A stretch of 64,000 bases of DNA from Streptomyces sp. 35G-GA-8 (GTDB lineage Bacteria; Actinomycetota; Actinomycetes; Streptomycetales; Streptomycetaceae). Each line of letters begins with the position of its first letter. Position 1 is the first letter of the stretch. Location of the stretch: the NCBI RefSeq assembly GCF_023534745.1, contig NZ_JAMHJQ010000013.1, positions 191,054 to 255,053 of the forward strand, read 5' to 3'. The notes under the pieces were generated by a model. The model saw nothing but the letters and a program-made list of their open reading frames with translations, did not search any database and was not told the DNA's origin. The translations under genes were made by a program, and so were the position numbers. Of this stretch, positions 7,520 to 17,330 are shown one piece after another.

Positions 7520-7926
7520 CGCTGATCGAGGTGGAGGTCACGGCCCGCCTGGTAGATCCGTGCCTCGCCGGAGGCGGTGGCCTGTTGGGTCGGCAAGGGC
7601 TGGGCGCGGGCGCCCGGAGCCACCTCGGCCAGCAACGCGCTCAGGTCCTCGGCCAGTTCGGGGTGGGCGGTCAGTAACCGTCGCACCCGGCCCTGCCACT
7701 CCGCCCGGATCTCCGCCTCGGTCTCCAGGTCACCCGATGCCTGGGCGATGAGCAGTTCGTCCCGGGACGAGTCGAGCTCGCCGGCGATGGCCTGCGCCCG
7801 GTCGGGCCGGGCCCGTCGCCAGAGCAGCAGTAATCCCTCTCTCATGCTCTGCCAGGTATCGGTCGCCAGCAGGGTGACCAGAGTCGTCCCCGCGGTGCCC
7901 GCCAAAGCGGCCAGCTCCGGTTCCAT
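7516..7926 (-). CDS. small helical protein with C-terminal NLR-matching motif (Bell-like effector candidate)
   Basis: 136 aa from the ATG at 7926, with GGAGGG eight bases upstream (an upstream ATG at 7965 lacks a ribosome site). The N-terminus is a hydrophobic helix (LAALAGTAGTTLVTLLATD), then amphipathic helices to residue ~105, a Pro/Ala/Gln linker, and at the very end RIYQAGRDLHL (123-133). That last segment resembles RVYQASGDQHI near the N-terminus of the NB-ARC protein encoded next, with which this gene is translationally coupled. A membrane-active N-terminal helical domain plus a C-terminal amyloid-like motif resembles Bell-domain/BASS partners of bacterial NLRs. The family assignment is from memory and not checked. 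Confidence 0.7.
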   Translation of the reverse strand: MEPELAALAGTAGTTLVTLLATDTWQSMREGLLLLWRRARPDRAQAIAGELDSSRDELLIAQASGDLETEAEIRAEWQGRVRRLLTAHPELAEDLSALLAEVAPGARAQPLPTQQATASGEARIYQAGRDLHLDQR

Positions 7927-8017
7927 ACGCGTAGCCCTCCGTGAAAGCGCGGTGTGCCGCATCACAGTAGGTGTTGGTCAAGTCCACGTACAGTGGCCGT
8001 TTTCGCCCGACGCCCCC

Positions 8018-8923
8018 CTACACCACCGTCGCCCCCTTCGCCGGAGACGACGCCACCCGTGCCGTGCGGCAGGTGCCCGAGGTGTGCAGTGCCTCCGCGA
8101 CCTCCTTCGCCGCGTCCGGGTCCTTCGTCAGGAAGGCCGTCGTCGGGCCCGAGCCCGAGACCAGGGATGCCAGCGCGCCCGCCGCCGTGCCCGCCGCGAG
8201 GGTGTCGGCGAGGGAGGGGCGGAGGGTGAGGGCCGCGGGCTGGAGGTCGTTGGACAGGGCGCCGGCCAGCGCGGTGGCGTCGCCCGTGCGGAGGGCTTCC
8301 AGGAGGGCGGGGTCGGCGGACGGGGCGGGGACCGGCGTGCCCTCCGTCCGGCGGTCGAACTCGCGGAACACCGTCGGGGTGGACAGGCCGCCGTCGGCGA
8401 CCGCGAACACCCAGTGGAAGTCGCCGCCCACAGCGAGCGGGGTGAGCTGTTCGCCACGGCCGGTGCCCAGGGCCGCCCCGCCGATCAGGCTGAAGGGGAC
8501 GTCGCTGCCCAACTCCGCGCAGATGGCGAGGAGTTCGTCCCGCGAGGTGTCCAGCGACCAGAGGGTGTCGCAGGCCAGCAGCGCGCCCGCGCCGTCCGCG
8601 CTGCCGCCCGCCATGCCGCCCGCGACGGGGATGTCCTTGGCGATATGGATATGGACGCGCGGGTCGATGCCATGGCGTTGCGCCAGCGCCAGCGCCGCGC
8701 GGGCCGCCAGATTGGTGCGGTCGAGGGGGACCTGTGCCGCGTCGGGCCCCGTACAGGTGATGCGCAGTTCGTCGGCCGGAGTGACCGTGATCTCGTCGTA
8801 CAGACCCACGGCGAGGAAGACATTCGCCAGGTCGTGAAAGCCGTCGGGACGGGCCGCGCCCACCGCCAGCTGTACGTTCACCTTCGCGGGCACCCGTACC
8901 CGTACCGATTCGGTCGCGCTCAC
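8018..8923 (-). CDS. ispE: 4-diphosphocytidyl-2-C-methyl-D-erythritol kinase
   Basis: A GHMP kinase that phosphorylates the 2-hydroxyl of CDP-methylerythritol in the MEP isoprenoid pathway. Visible features are PAKVNVQL (12-19) with the family's conserved Lys, and the glycine-rich ATP loop [13 protein letters not shown] (102-114). Its 301 residues are typical. The GTG start overlaps the rsmA stop, giving the rsmA-ispE coupling common in actinobacteria. It ends the rpfB-rsmA-ispE operon. Confidence 0.96.
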   Translation of the reverse strand: MSATESVRVRVPAKVNVQLAVGAARPDGFHDLANVFLAVGLYDEITVTPADELRITCTGPDAAQVPLDRTNLAARAALALAQRHGIDPRVHIHIAKDIPVAGGMAGGSADGAGALLACDTLWSLDTSRDELLAICAELGSDVPFSLIGGAALGTGRGEQLTPLAVGGDFHWVFAVADGGLSTPTVFREFDRRTEGTPVPAPSADPALLEALRTGDATALAGALSNDLQPAALTLRPSLADTLAAGTAAGALASLVSGSGPTTAFLTKDPDAAKEVAEALHTSGTCRTARVASSPAKGATVV

Positions 8924-9858
8924 GCGCCCGCCCCCTTCGACTCCGCGATCCGTGACTCGACGGTCCGCGCCTCCGCGATCCGCGCGAATTCCTCGACTGT
9001 CAGTGCCTCGCCGCGTGCCTGCGGCGAGACGCCCGCCGCGACGAGCGCCGCCTCCGCCGCCGGGGCGGAGCCCGCCCAGCCGGCCAGCGCCGCGCGCAGT
9101 GTCTTGCGGCGCTGCGCGAAGGCCGCGTCGACGACCGCGAAGACCTCGGCCCTGGAGGCCGTCGTCTTCACCGGCTCGGTCCTGCGTACCAGCGAGACGA
9201 GGCCGGAGTCCACATTGGGCGCGGGCCAGAAGACCGTACGGCCGATGGCGCCGGCCCGCTTGACGTCCGCGTACCAGTTGGCCTTCACGGACGGCACCCC
9301 GTACACCTTGCTGCCGGGCGCGGCGGCCAGCCGGTCGGCGACCTCCGCCTGGACCATCACCAGCGTCCGCTCGATCGTCGGAAAGCGCTCCAGCATGTGC
9401 AGCAGCACGGGGACGGCCACGTTGTACGGGAGGTTGGCGACCAGCGCGGTCGGCGCCGGGCCCGGCAGTTCCTCGACTCGCATCGCGTCGCAGTGCACGA
9501 GCGAGAAGCGTCCGGCGCGCGCCGGCATCCTCGCCTCGATCGTCGCGGGCAGCGCGCCCGCCAGGACGTCGTCGATCTCCACGGCCGTCACCCGGTCCGC
9601 AGCCTCCAGCAGCGCCAGCGTCAGCGAGCCGAGCCCGGGGCCGATCTCCACGACGACATCGTCCGGGCGCACCTCGGCGGTGCGGACGATCCTGCGGACG
9701 GTGTTGGCGTCGATGACGAAGTTCTGTCCGCGCTGTTTGGTCGGGCGTACGCCCAGCGCCGCGGCCAGTTCGCGGATGTCCGCGGGGCCCAGGAGGCCAT
9801 CGGGTGCGGCGGGCGCGGCGGCGTGGGGTTCAGGGGCGTCGGGCTCAGTGGTGCTCAC
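8920..9858 (-). CDS. rsmA: 16S rRNA (adenine1518/1519-N6)-dimethyltransferase
   Basis: RsmA/KsgA dimethylates two adjacent adenines in the 3' helix of 16S rRNA during 30S assembly. Diagnostic motifs are GQNFVID (44-50), the SAM site [10 protein letters not shown] (71-80) and the catalytic NLPYN (142-146), followed by the C-terminal helical region with [10 protein letters not shown]. The 25-residue Ala/Pro/Glu N-terminal extension before [10 protein letters not shown] is usual for Streptomyces. The gene overlaps rpfB upstream and ispE downstream by four bases each, so the three are one translation-coupled operon. Confidence 0.97.
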   Translation of the reverse strand: MSTTEPDAPEPHAAAPAAPDGLLGPADIRELAAALGVRPTKQRGQNFVIDANTVRRIVRTAEVRPDDVVVEIGPGLGSLTLALLEAADRVTAVEIDDVLAGALPATIEARMPARAGRFSLVHCDAMRVEELPGPAPTALVANLPYNVAVPVLLHMLERFPTIERTLVMVQAEVADRLAAAPGSKVYGVPSVKANWYADVKRAGAIGRTVFWPAPNVDSGLVSLVRRTEPVKTTASRAEVFAVVDAAFAQRRKTLRAALAGWAGSAPAAEAALVAAGVSPQARGEALTVEEFARIAEARTVESRIAESKGAGA

Positions 9859-11120
9859 CCGGTCAGCCTACGGCCGCAGTGGGGCCAGGGACTCGCCCCC
9901 CGCTGCACGTAGAGCTTCTTCGCGCGGTACGTCTGCTCCTCGGCCGGTGCGTCCTGCGGCCGTCCGCTGCCGCCGAGCGCGTGCCAGGTGCCGGTGTCGA
10001 ACTGGTACAGCCCGCCGTAGTTCCCCGACGCGTCGACGGCCCCCGGCCTGCCGCCCGACTCGCAGGCGGCGAGCCCGGCCCAGTTGAGCCCGTCCGCGCC
10101 GGCCACGGAGGCCGGTGCCGTCTTCGTGCCCACCCTCACCCGCTGGGTGACCGCCCGGCGCACCACCTCTTCGTGGATCTTCCGCGGCTTCTTCTTGACG
10201 CCGTTGACCGTGCGCAGCGCGTAGGTGACCCGGCGCGCGCCCGGCCTGCCCTGCCGGTCGACGACCTCCGTTCCACGGAAGAGGCCGGGGTCCTCGGTCC
10301 GCACGGTGTCGTACGGGATGGGCTCGTCGCGTACCTGTTCACCGGCGGTGATCCGCATGACGGTGATCGTCGAGCCGTCACGCGGGAAGGTGTCCCGCGG
10401 TACGGACGTGGTGTCCTGCCCGTGCAGCGCGATACCGGCCTGCGCCAGGGCCTCGGCGACGGTCGCCGCGTTCGTACGGATCGTGTGCTCGCGGCCGTCC
10501 GCCATGAAGGTCACGGTCCGCTCGGTCCTTACGTCCAGGGCCAGTCCGGTGCGGGAGATCGCGGCCGAGCGGGAGACGGAGAGGAACGCGCCCTCCGCGC
10601 GCACCCCGAGCTGGCGCAGCGCGCCCTCGACGGTGCGGGCCGTCGTCCACACCTGGCGCCGGTGTCCGTCGAGGGTGAGCAGGACGGGCCGCCCGTAGCG
10701 GACGACGACCTCGTCGCCGTTGCTGAGCTCCGCGCCGGGCGCCGGGGCGACGATGTCGTGCGCGCCGACCGTCACGCCCTCGTGCGCGAGCAGGTCCCGC
10801 ACCTCTCCGGCGAAGGTGTGCAGGGTGCGCGGCTCGCTGCCGTCGACGGTGAGTTCCACGGCCTTGTCGTGGACGACGAACGCGGAGGTGCCACCGGCGA
10901 GGAAGGCGACGACGAGCGCCTGCGGGACGAGCCGGCGCAGCGCCTCGGGGGAGGCGGCGGGGCCGGGCGGAGCGATCGCGGGCGGGGCGGCCCCGGACGG
11001 CGCGGCCCCGGACGGCGCGGCCTTGGACGGCGCGGCCTTGGACGGGGTGGCTCGCCCGGCGGGTTTACGGCGGCCCAGCCCGCCCCGTGCCGCACGGTGA
11101 CTGCCCTGCGTATTGCTCAC
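9855..11120 (-). CDS. rpfB: resuscitation-promoting factor RpfB
   Basis: A secreted or membrane-anchored muralytic enzyme that remodels peptidoglycan and helps spores and dormant cells resume growth. It has a short basic N-terminus, a linker of repeated [10 protein letters not shown] units, one membrane-spanning or signal helix ([16 protein letters not shown]), three DUF348 units, a G5 domain (about 255-335) and a lysozyme-like Rpf domain at the C-terminus, with the catalytic Glu in LAACESGG (about residue 354) and [14 protein letters not shown]. The GTG at 11120 with GGAG seven bases upstream is preferred to an ATG at 11252. It heads the rpfB-rsmA-ispE operon. Confidence 0.93.
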   Translation of the reverse strand: MSNTQGSHRAARGGLGRRKPAGRATPSKAAPSKAAPSGAAPSGAAPPAIAPPGPAASPEALRRLVPQALVVAFLAGGTSAFVVHDKAVELTVDGSEPRTLHTFAGEVRDLLAHEGVTVGAHDIVAPAPGAELSNGDEVVVRYGRPVLLTLDGHRRQVWTTARTVEGALRQLGVRAEGAFLSVSRSAAISRTGLALDVRTERTVTFMADGREHTIRTNAATVAEALAQAGIALHGQDTTSVPRDTFPRDGSTITVMRITAGEQVRDEPIPYDTVRTEDPGLFRGTEVVDRQGRPGARRVTYALRTVNGVKKKPRKIHEEVVRRAVTQRVRVGTKTAPASVAGADGLNWAGLAACESGGRPGAVDASGNYGGLYQFDTGTWHALGGSGRPQDAPAEEQTYRAKKLYVQRGASPWPHCGRRLTG

Positions 11121-11283
11121 GACGCTCCACGAGATCCGGTCCGGTCCGCCGCGGCCCTGATGCACACGGCCGCGGTGCCCCCGGAGACTAATGGAGGCTC
11201 CGTCACTCTCCAAAGCGACTCGACTACGCTGCGTGCCGACGCTACCCTGCACCCTCCCGCCGGGAGCCCCGGTCCGTTATGCG

Positions 11284-12153
11284 TCAGTAACCGAACGCAC
11301 GCGCCGTATTGCGGGAAACCGCCTCGGCCATGGCGTCCTCGCCGATCCCCCGCACCTCGGCCATCGCGCGGAGCGTGACCGGAATGAGATAAGGCGCATT
11401 GGGCCGGCCGCGGTAGGGCGCCGGCGTCAGAAAGGGCGCATCCGTCTCGACAAGAACAAGCTCCAATGGCGCTACTGTGAGCGCGTCACGCAACGGCTGA
11501 GCGTTTTTGAATGTGACATTGCCCGCAAAAGACATGTAATAGCCGGCGGCGGCACATATCTCGGCCATTTCCGCATCACCGGAATAGCAATGGAACACCG
11601 TGCGTTCCGGAGCGCCTTCCTCCGCGAGAATACGCAGCACATCGGCGTGCGCGTCGCGATCGTGGATCATGAGCGCCTTGCCATGGCGTTTGGCGATCTC
11701 GATATGGGCGCGGAAGGAGCGCTCCTGGGCGGCCATGCCCTCGGGTCCGGTACGGAAGTGATCGAGCCCCGTCTCGCCGACGGCCCGTACCGCCTCCAGC
11801 GCGGCCAGCCGGTCGATCTCGGCCAGCGCGTCGTCGAGCGCCGTGTCGCCGCCGCCCTCGCGCGCCCCCTGCCGCGACCAGCCGTCGGGGTCGCCGTGCA
11901 CGATGCGGGGCGCTTCGTTGGGGTGCAGCGCGACCGCCGCGTGGACGTTCTCGTACGCCGCCGCCGTCTCCGCGGCCCAGCGCGAGCCCTTGATGTCGCA
12001 CCCCACCTGGACCACCGTCGTCACACCGACCGAAGCAGCCTTGGCGAGACCGTCCTCGACCGTGCCGTCCTGCATGTCCAGGTGGGTGTGCGCGTCCGCG
12101 ACCGGCACCCGAAGGGGTTCGGGCAGCGGTGGCGGGGCTTGTTTCGAACTCAT
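11284..12153 (-). CDS. tatD: TatD family metal-dependent DNase
   Basis: A TIM-barrel amidohydrolase-type nuclease. Metal ligands are seen in DAHTHLD (20-26), VGETGLD (125-131), IHDRDAH, FHCYSG and ETDAPFLTP. TatD proteins show Mg2+-dependent 3'-5' exonuclease activity and act in DNA repair and turnover. The family is usually next to rpfB and rsmA in actinobacteria, as here, 163 bases upstream of rpfB. The length of 289 aa is normal apart from an insertion (GWSRQGAREGGGDTALDD) also seen in Streptomyces members. Confidence 0.94.
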   Translation of the reverse strand: MSSKQAPPPLPEPLRVPVADAHTHLDMQDGTVEDGLAKAASVGVTTVVQVGCDIKGSRWAAETAAAYENVHAAVALHPNEAPRIVHGDPDGWSRQGAREGGGDTALDDALAEIDRLAALEAVRAVGETGLDHFRTGPEGMAAQERSFRAHIEIAKRHGKALMIHDRDAHADVLRILAEEGAPERTVFHCYSGDAEMAEICAAAGYYMSFAGNVTFKNAQPLRDALTVAPLELVLVETDAPFLTPAPYRGRPNAPYLIPVTLRAMAEVRGIGEDAMAEAVSRNTARAFGY

Positions 12154-12218
12154 GGGCGCGATCCTACGAGGGCCGCGCCCGGGAGATCACCTGCGGTGGT
12201 ACGGATGACGCTGGTGGC

Positions 12219-12686
12219 TCACCCGCGGTGCTGGTGGTGCTGAAAGGGGTGCAGGAGGTCGGAGAGGTGCCAGTGGTGCTGCCTGGCCGCCTTGTCCGCC
12301 CCCGCCCCCTTCGCCGCGGACGCCCCGTCCTCCCCCGACGGGGCGGCTCCGGCGGGTATCTCCTCGCCCGCCTGCGCCGGTATCTCCCCGGCCGCCGCGG
12401 CACGCCTGGTCTTCGCCGGGTGGTGCTGCTCCGCCATGAGCGCCCGTACCGAAGAGACCTGACCGGAACGCATGATGCGGACGACATGCCCCCCGCAGTG
12501 GGCGCAGTTCGGGCTGGACAGCGGGGAAGGTACCCGCACGCCCTCGGACTTGTAGACGACGAAATTGTGGCCCGAGCCGTCGACGTGGTGCTCTATGTCG
12601 TACGCCTGCTCCCAGCCGTGCCCACAACGCATACAACAAAAGGCATATGCCTCGTGGGCAACGGCTGTACCCGTGATCTCACTCAT
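12219..12686 (-). CDS. hypothetical zinc-ribbon protein
   Basis: 155 aa from the ATG at 12686, with GAGGAG eight bases upstream. A first Cys cluster (CCMRCGHGW) near the N-terminus and a second (CAHCGGH) about 45 residues later look like a split zinc ribbon around a beta-rich stretch with YDIEHHVDG. The C-terminal half is Ala/Gly-rich low complexity ending in a His-rich tail (HHWHLSDLLHPFQHHQH). I recognise it as a conserved Streptomyces protein from this locus but know of no function. It lies between rsmI and tatD on the same strand, 65 bases from tatD. Confidence 0.75.
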   Translation of the reverse strand: MSEITGTAVAHEAYAFCCMRCGHGWEQAYDIEHHVDGSGHNFVVYKSEGVRVPSPLSSPNCAHCGGHVVRIMRSGQVSSVRALMAEQHHPAKTRRAAAAGEIPAQAGEEIPAGAAPSGEDGASAAKGAGADKAARQHHWHLSDLLHPFQHHQHRG

Positions 12687-12812
12687 GCCAGCTCCTCTCC
12701 ACGACCAAGTGGACGCCTTTGACAGCGGGAGCGCATCAGCCCTGTCGATTAATGGATTGGTCTTGGCCTTCTCATGTCCAAAGGGCACGGCAGGCGGTCT
12801 GTGCTTTACATT

Positions 12813-13727
12813 TCACGAAATTCCTTTGCCGTCCGCGGGGGACATGCGCTCAGGGGCCGTTCCGGCCGCCGTGCGCGCGGCGTTCTTCGCGGCGACGACC
12901 GCGTCGAACACCTCGCGCTTGGGCAGGCCCGCCTCGGCGGCGACGGCCGCGATGGCCTCCTTGCGCCGCTCCCCCGCCTCCTCCCGCACCTGTACCCGCC
13001 GCACCAGTTCCTCGGGGTCGAGCTCTCCGGCCGTCCGCTCCGGGGCGCCCTCCACGACCACGGTGATCTCTCCCCGTACGCCCTCGGCGGCCCAGGCCGC
13101 CAGCTCGCCGAGACCGCCGCGCCGCACCTCTTCGTACGTCTTGGTCAGTTCGCGGCAGACGGCCGCCCTGCGGTCGGCGCCGAAGACCTCGGCCATCGCG
13201 GCGAGGGTGTCGTCCAGGCGGTGCGGCGCCTCGAAGTAGACGAGCGTGCGCCGCTCGTCCGCGGCCTCCCGCAGCCGGCCGAGCCGCTCGCCCGCCTTGC
13301 GCGGCAGGAAACCCTCGAAGCAGAAACGGTCCACCGGCAGCCCGGAGAGCGCCAGCGCGGTCAGCACGGCCGACGGGCCCGGCACGGCCGTGACCCTGAT
13401 GTCCCGCTCGACCGCCGCCGCGACCAGCCGGTAGCCGGGGTCGGAGACGGACGGCATGCCCGCGTCCGTGACCAGCAGCACCCGCGCCCCGCCCGTCAGC
13501 GCCTCGACCAGCTCCGGCGTCCGCGCGGACTCGTTGCCCTCGAAGTACGACACGACCCGGCCCCGGGTCTGCACACCGAGCGCCTGGGTGAGCCTGCGCA
13601 GCCGCCGCGTGTCCTCCGCGGCGATCACATCGGCGGTCTCCAGCTCGGTGGCGAGCCGGGGCGGCGCGTCCGTCACATCACCGATGGGCGTCCCTGCGAG
13701 TACCAGCGTTCCAATCACATCCGCCAT
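12813..13727 (-). CDS. rsmI: 16S rRNA (cytidine1402-2'-O)-methyltransferase
   Basis: RsmI 2'-O-methylates C1402 in the ribosomal P site using SAM. It is a tetrapyrrole-methylase fold protein. Motifs are GTLVLAGTPIGDV at the N-terminus, AEDTRRLRRL, VTDAGMPSVSDPGYRLV and VPGPSAVLTALALSGLP, then the RsmI-type C-terminal helices. The start may be ATG 13727 or, with better spacing from GAGG, GTG 13718. The frame remains open far upstream (to 13964), but that part overlaps the divergent pmt gene and is not credible. pmt diverges 53 bases away. Confidence 0.95.
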   Translation of the reverse strand: MADVIGTLVLAGTPIGDVTDAPPRLATELETADVIAAEDTRRLRRLTQALGVQTRGRVVSYFEGNESARTPELVEALTGGARVLLVTDAGMPSVSDPGYRLVAAAVERDIRVTAVPGPSAVLTALALSGLPVDRFCFEGFLPRKAGERLGRLREAADERRTLVYFEAPHRLDDTLAAMAEVFGADRRAAVCRELTKTYEEVRRGGLGELAAWAAEGVRGEITVVVEGAPERTAGELDPEELVRRVQVREEAGERRKEAIAAVAAEAGLPKREVFDAVVAAKNAARTAAGTAPERMSPADGKGIS

Positions 13728-13780
13728 CCTCGCAGGGCGCGAGGCGCCCCACTCACAGCGGTGTTCCCTACGATGGCGCG

Positions 13781-15499
13781 GTGACCAGTACTGCGCCAGA
13801 AGCCCTCCACGGGCACGACGCCGGCGACAAGCCGCCCTCATGGCCTCAGCGGCTGCGCCGATTCGGCCATGTGCCCCGGCCGGTGACCGGGCTGCGCGAG
13901 CGGCTGGTGCCGCCGTACACCCGGCCCTCGGAGCGGCTGTGGGCCGTGCTCGGCGTGCCTCCACGGCTCGCGGACCGGATGATCCGCTGGTCCGCGTGGG
14001 GCGGGCCGCTGCTCGTGGCGCTGGTCGCCGGGGTGCTGCGGTTCTGGAACCTGGGCAGCCCCAAGGCGGTGATATTCGATGAGACGTATTACGCGAAGGA
14101 CGCGTGGGCGCTCGTCAACCAGGGGTACGAGGGCAGCTGGCCCAAGGACATCGACAAGTCGATCCTGCGGGATCCGTCCTCGGTCCCGGTGCCGACCGAT
14201 CCCGGCTATGTGGTGCATCCGCCGGTGGGCAAGTGGGTCATCGGCCTGGGCGAGCACTTCTTCGGGTTCAACCCCTTCGGCTGGCGCTTCATGCTGGCGG
14301 TGCTCGGCACGCTGTCGGTGCTCATGCTGTGCCGGATCGGGCGGCGGCTGTTCCGTTCCACGTTCCTGGGGTGCCTGGCGGGCGCGCTGCTCGCGGTGGA
14401 CGGCCTGCACTTCGTGATGAGCCGTACGGCCCTGCTCGACCTCGTGCTGATGTTCTTCGTGCTGGCCGCCTTCGGCTGTCTGCTGATCGACCGCGACTGG
14501 GCACGCCGGAAACTGGCGGCGGCGCTCCCGGTGGACGAGGACGGCGTGCTGCGCCCGGACAGGGAAGTCGCGGAGAATCTGCGGCTCGGCTGGCGGCCCT
14601 GGCGGATCGCGGCCGGACTGATGCTGGGCCTGGCGTTCGCGACGAAGTGGAACGGCCTCTACATCCTGGCCGCCTTCGGGATCATGTGTGTGGTGTGGGA
14701 CCTGGGCGCGCGCCGGACGGCGGGCGGGGGGCCGTTCTGGGGGGTGTTCCGACGCGATCTGGTGCCGGCCTTCTTCTCGACGGTCCCGGTCGCGATCCTC
14801 ACGTACATCGCCTCATGGACCGGCTGGATCGTCACCGACAAGGGCTACTTCAGGAACTGGGCCGAGACGGCGGGCAAGGGCGGCAACTGGACCTGGCTGC
14901 CCGACTGGCTGCGCAGCCTCTGGCACTACGAGAACGAGGTCTACAGCTTCCACGTCAATCTGACGTCGGGCCACACCTACCAGTCGAACCCGTGGAGCTG
15001 GATCGTCCTGGGCCGCCCGGTCTCGTACTTCTACGAGGACCCGGCGGCCGGCACCGACGGCTGCCCGGCGTCCACGGCCGGCAAATGCGCCCGCGAGGTG
15101 CTGGCGATCGGCACCCCGATGCTGTGGTGGGCGGGGGCCTTCGCGCTCTGCTACGTCCTGTACCGCTGGTTCTTCCGCCGCGACTGGCGCGCGGGCGCGA
15201 TCGCCTGCGCGGTGGCGGCGGGCTGGGTGCCGTGGTTCCTGTACCAGGAGCGGACGATCTTCCTCTTCTACGCGGTCGTCTTCGTCCCGTTCCTCTGTCT
15301 CGCGGTGGCGATGATGATCGGCGCGATCGTGGGACCGGCGGGCTCCGACGAGAGACGCAGGACGATCGGCGCGGTCGGTGCCGGGGTGCTGGTCCTGCTG
15401 ATCATCTGGAACTTCATCTATTTCTGGCCGCTGTACACGGGCACGGCGATCCCACTGGACTCCTGGCGCAACAGGATGTGGCTCGACACCTGGGTCTGA
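13781..15499 (+). CDS. pmt: dolichyl-phosphate-mannose protein O-mannosyltransferase
   Basis: A multi-pass GT39 (GT-C) enzyme that mannosylates secreted proteins outside the membrane using polyprenyl-phosphate-mannose. The catalytic acidic pair lies in the first loop (IFDETYYAKDAW), followed by YVVHPPVGKW and about ten hydrophobic segments. The C-terminal PMT_4TMC half contains GHTYQSNPWSW and YQERTIFLFYAVVF. 572 aa, normal. The GTG start at 13781 diverges from rsmI. In S. coelicolor Pmt glycosylates a phage receptor and other lipoproteins. Confidence 0.95.
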   Translation: MTSTAPEALHGHDAGDKPPSWPQRLRRFGHVPRPVTGLRERLVPPYTRPSERLWAVLGVPPRLADRMIRWSAWGGPLLVALVAGVLRFWNLGSPKAVIFDETYYAKDAWALVNQGYEGSWPKDIDKSILRDPSSVPVPTDPGYVVHPPVGKWVIGLGEHFFGFNPFGWRFMLAVLGTLSVLMLCRIGRRLFRSTFLGCLAGALLAVDGLHFVMSRTALLDLVLMFFVLAAFGCLLIDRDWARRKLAAALPVDEDGVLRPDREVAENLRLGWRPWRIAAGLMLGLAFATKWNGLYILAAFGIMCVVWDLGARRTAGGGPFWGVFRRDLVPAFFSTVPVAILTYIASWTGWIVTDKGYFRNWAETAGKGGNWTWLPDWLRSLWHYENEVYSFHVNLTSGHTYQSNPWSWIVLGRPVSYFYEDPAAGTDGCPASTAGKCAREVLAIGTPMLWWAGAFALCYVLYRWFFRRDWRAGAIACAVAAGWVPWFLYQERTIFLFYAVVFVPFLCLAVAMMIGAIVGPAGSDERRRTIGAVGAGVLVLLIIWNFIYFWPLYTGTAIPLDSWRNRMWLDTWV

Positions 15500-15557
15500 C
15501 CACGTCGGACAGGGGACAAGGAAACGACCAGGAAACGATGCGGGAACGGTGACGGCA

Positions 15558-15601
15558 AGGGGGCGCGTCAGTCCGATAACGCTCGTTGACGCTCGCCCCC
15601 T
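15558..15601 (+). terminator. hairpin after pmt
   Basis: AGGGGGCG-CGTCA (15558-15570) pairs with TGACG-CTCGCCCCCT (15587-15601) with a two-base bulge and a 16-base loop. It lies 59 bases after the pmt stop. Confidence 0.6.
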
Positions 15602-15689
15602 GTGACACACCGGTCCCGTAGAGTGCACGCGACATCCCCTTGAACACGTTCAGATGTTCCGGGGGCTCCTGGGGAGGGGGACTGCACTC

Positions 15690-17330
15690 ATGCGCAGTGG
15701 AGCGAAGATCGCCGTCATAAGCGGGGTGTTCGTCGTGTTCGCCGGCGGCGTCGGGTACGGCGCCTACAACGTGTACGACGGGCTCACCGGCGGCAACGCA
15801 TCCCCGGCCGGCGACACGACCACGACGGCCGAGGTCAAGACCGGGCCGCTGAGCGCCGCCGAGGTCGACAAGGCCGCGAAGGACTTCCTGACGGGGTGGG
15901 CCAAGGGGGACGAGGCGGCCACGGTCGCCCAGCTGACCAACGACCCCGCCACCGCCGAGGCCGTCATCGGCGGCTACCGCGACGAGGCCCATGTCACCGA
16001 CGCGGTGATCACGCCGGGTCAGGCGGTCGGCGCCAAGGTCCCGTTCACCGTCAAGGCCACCGTCTCGCTCGACGGGAAGACGAAGCCCTTGTCGTACGCC
16101 TCGGAACTGACCGTGGTGCGCGGGCTGACCACCGGGCGCCCGCTGGTCGACTGGGCGCCCTCGGTGATCCATCCGAAGCTGACGAAGGACACCCGCCTCG
16201 TCACCAACGAGGCCTCCGCTCCCCCGATCAAGGCCGTCGACCGTGATGGCGTCGAGCTGACGAAGGAGAAGTTCCCCTCGCTCCGGCCGATTCTGGACGA
16301 GCTGCGCAAGCGGTACGGCGACGACGCGGGCGGCACGCCGGGCGTCGAGCTGGTGCTGAGGAGCGACACCGAGAGCGTGCCGGACGAAACGCTGCTCACG
16401 CTCGCCAAGGGCACGCCGGGCGAACTGACGACCACACTGGACGCGGGCGTGCAGGCCGCCGCCGAGCAGGCGGTGAAGAAGTACAGCGAGGCGTCGGTCG
16501 CCGCCGTCAAGCCGAGTACGGGCGAGATCCTGGCCGTCGCCAACAACCGGAAGGACGGCTGGAACGCGGCGATGCTCGGCAGGCAGGCGCCGGGTTCCAC
16601 GATGAAGATAGTGACCGCGGCGATGCTGCTGGAGAAGGGTCTCGTGGCCGCCGACCGGGCGGCCGAGTGTCCCAAGGAAGCGATGTACCAGGGCCGTACG
16701 TTCAGGAACCTGGACGGTTTCTCCATCGCGAGCGGCACGTTCACACAGAGCTTCGCCCGCTCCTGCAACACCGCCTTCATCAAGCTGATCGACGACACCA
16801 AGGATGACGCGGCGCTGAAGGCCGAGACCGAGGAGGTCTTCGGCATCGGCCTCGACAACTGGAAGACGGGTGTCGCGTCCTTCGACGGCAGCGTGCCGGC
16901 CGCGGCCGGCGGTGAGGCGGCGGCGCAGTACATCGGGCAGGGCACCGTCCAGATGAACGTCCTCAACATGGCGTCCATCACGGCGACCGCCAAGAACGGT
17001 TCGTTCAAGCAGCCCATCATCGTGCCGCGTTCGCTGGACGACCGGCAACTGGCCACCGCCGCGCGCTCGCTGCCGTACAACGTGGCGAGCCAGCTGCGGA
17101 GCATGATGCGGGTCACGGCCACGAGCGGTACGGCGGCGAACGCGATGTCCGGGCTCGGCGGTGACAAGGGCGCGAAGACCGGTTCCGCGGAGGTCGACGG
17201 CCAGGCCACCTCCAACAGCTGGTTCACGGGCTACCAGAACGACCTCGCCGCGGCGGCGGTCGTCCAGGCGGGCGGCCACGGCGGCGACGCGGCGGGCCCG
17301 GTGGTGGCGTCGGTGCTGGCCGCGGGGTGA
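15690..17330 (+). CDS. penicillin-binding protein, MecA_N-type transpeptidase
   Basis: A class B-like PBP that cross-links peptidoglycan. An N-terminal membrane anchor (IAVISGVFVVFAGGVGYGAY) is followed by an NTF2-like MecA_N domain (about 50-160), a short dimerisation part and the transpeptidase domain. All three active-site motifs are intact: STMK (303-306), SCN (358-360) and KTG (496-498). The start at 15690 has GGGGAGGGG about ten bases upstream. At 546 aa it is shorter than PbpA or FtsI. In S. coelicolor similar genes lie next to an ssgA-like gene (SCO3156/3157, from memory), suggesting a role in sporulation-related wall growth. Confidence 0.92.
   Translation: MRSGAKIAVISGVFVVFAGGVGYGAYNVYDGLTGGNASPAGDTTTTAEVKTGPLSAAEVDKAAKDFLTGWAKGDEAATVAQLTNDPATAEAVIGGYRDEAHVTDAVITPGQAVGAKVPFTVKATVSLDGKTKPLSYASELTVVRGLTTGRPLVDWAPSVIHPKLTKDTRLVTNEASAPPIKAVDRDGVELTKEKFPSLRPILDELRKRYGDDAGGTPGVELVLRSDTESVPDETLLTLAKGTPGELTTTLDAGVQAAAEQAVKKYSEASVAAVKPSTGEILAVANNRKDGWNAAMLGRQAPGSTMKIVTAAMLLEKGLVAADRAAECPKEAMYQGRTFRNLDGFSIASGTFTQSFARSCNTAFIKLIDDTKDDAALKAETEEVFGIGLDNWKTGVASFDGSVPAAAGGEAAAQYIGQGTVQMNVLNMASITATAKNGSFKQPIIVPRSLDDRQLATAARSLPYNVASQLRSMMRVTATSGTAANAMSGLGGDKGAKTGSAEVDGQATSNSWFTGYQNDLAAAAVVQAGGHGGDAAGPVVASVLAAG

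Noticed and set aside
7577-10087. 836-codon plus-strand open frame across the small helical protein, ispE and rsmA
   Set aside because: Antisense to three conserved genes with clear motifs; Ser/Arg/Ala-rich without domains.
11121-11283. Possible ydaO (cyclic di-AMP) riboswitch before rpfB, as known for other Streptomyces rpf genes
   Set aside because: The 163-base gap is shorter than the usual ydaO leader, and I could not recognise its conserved core.
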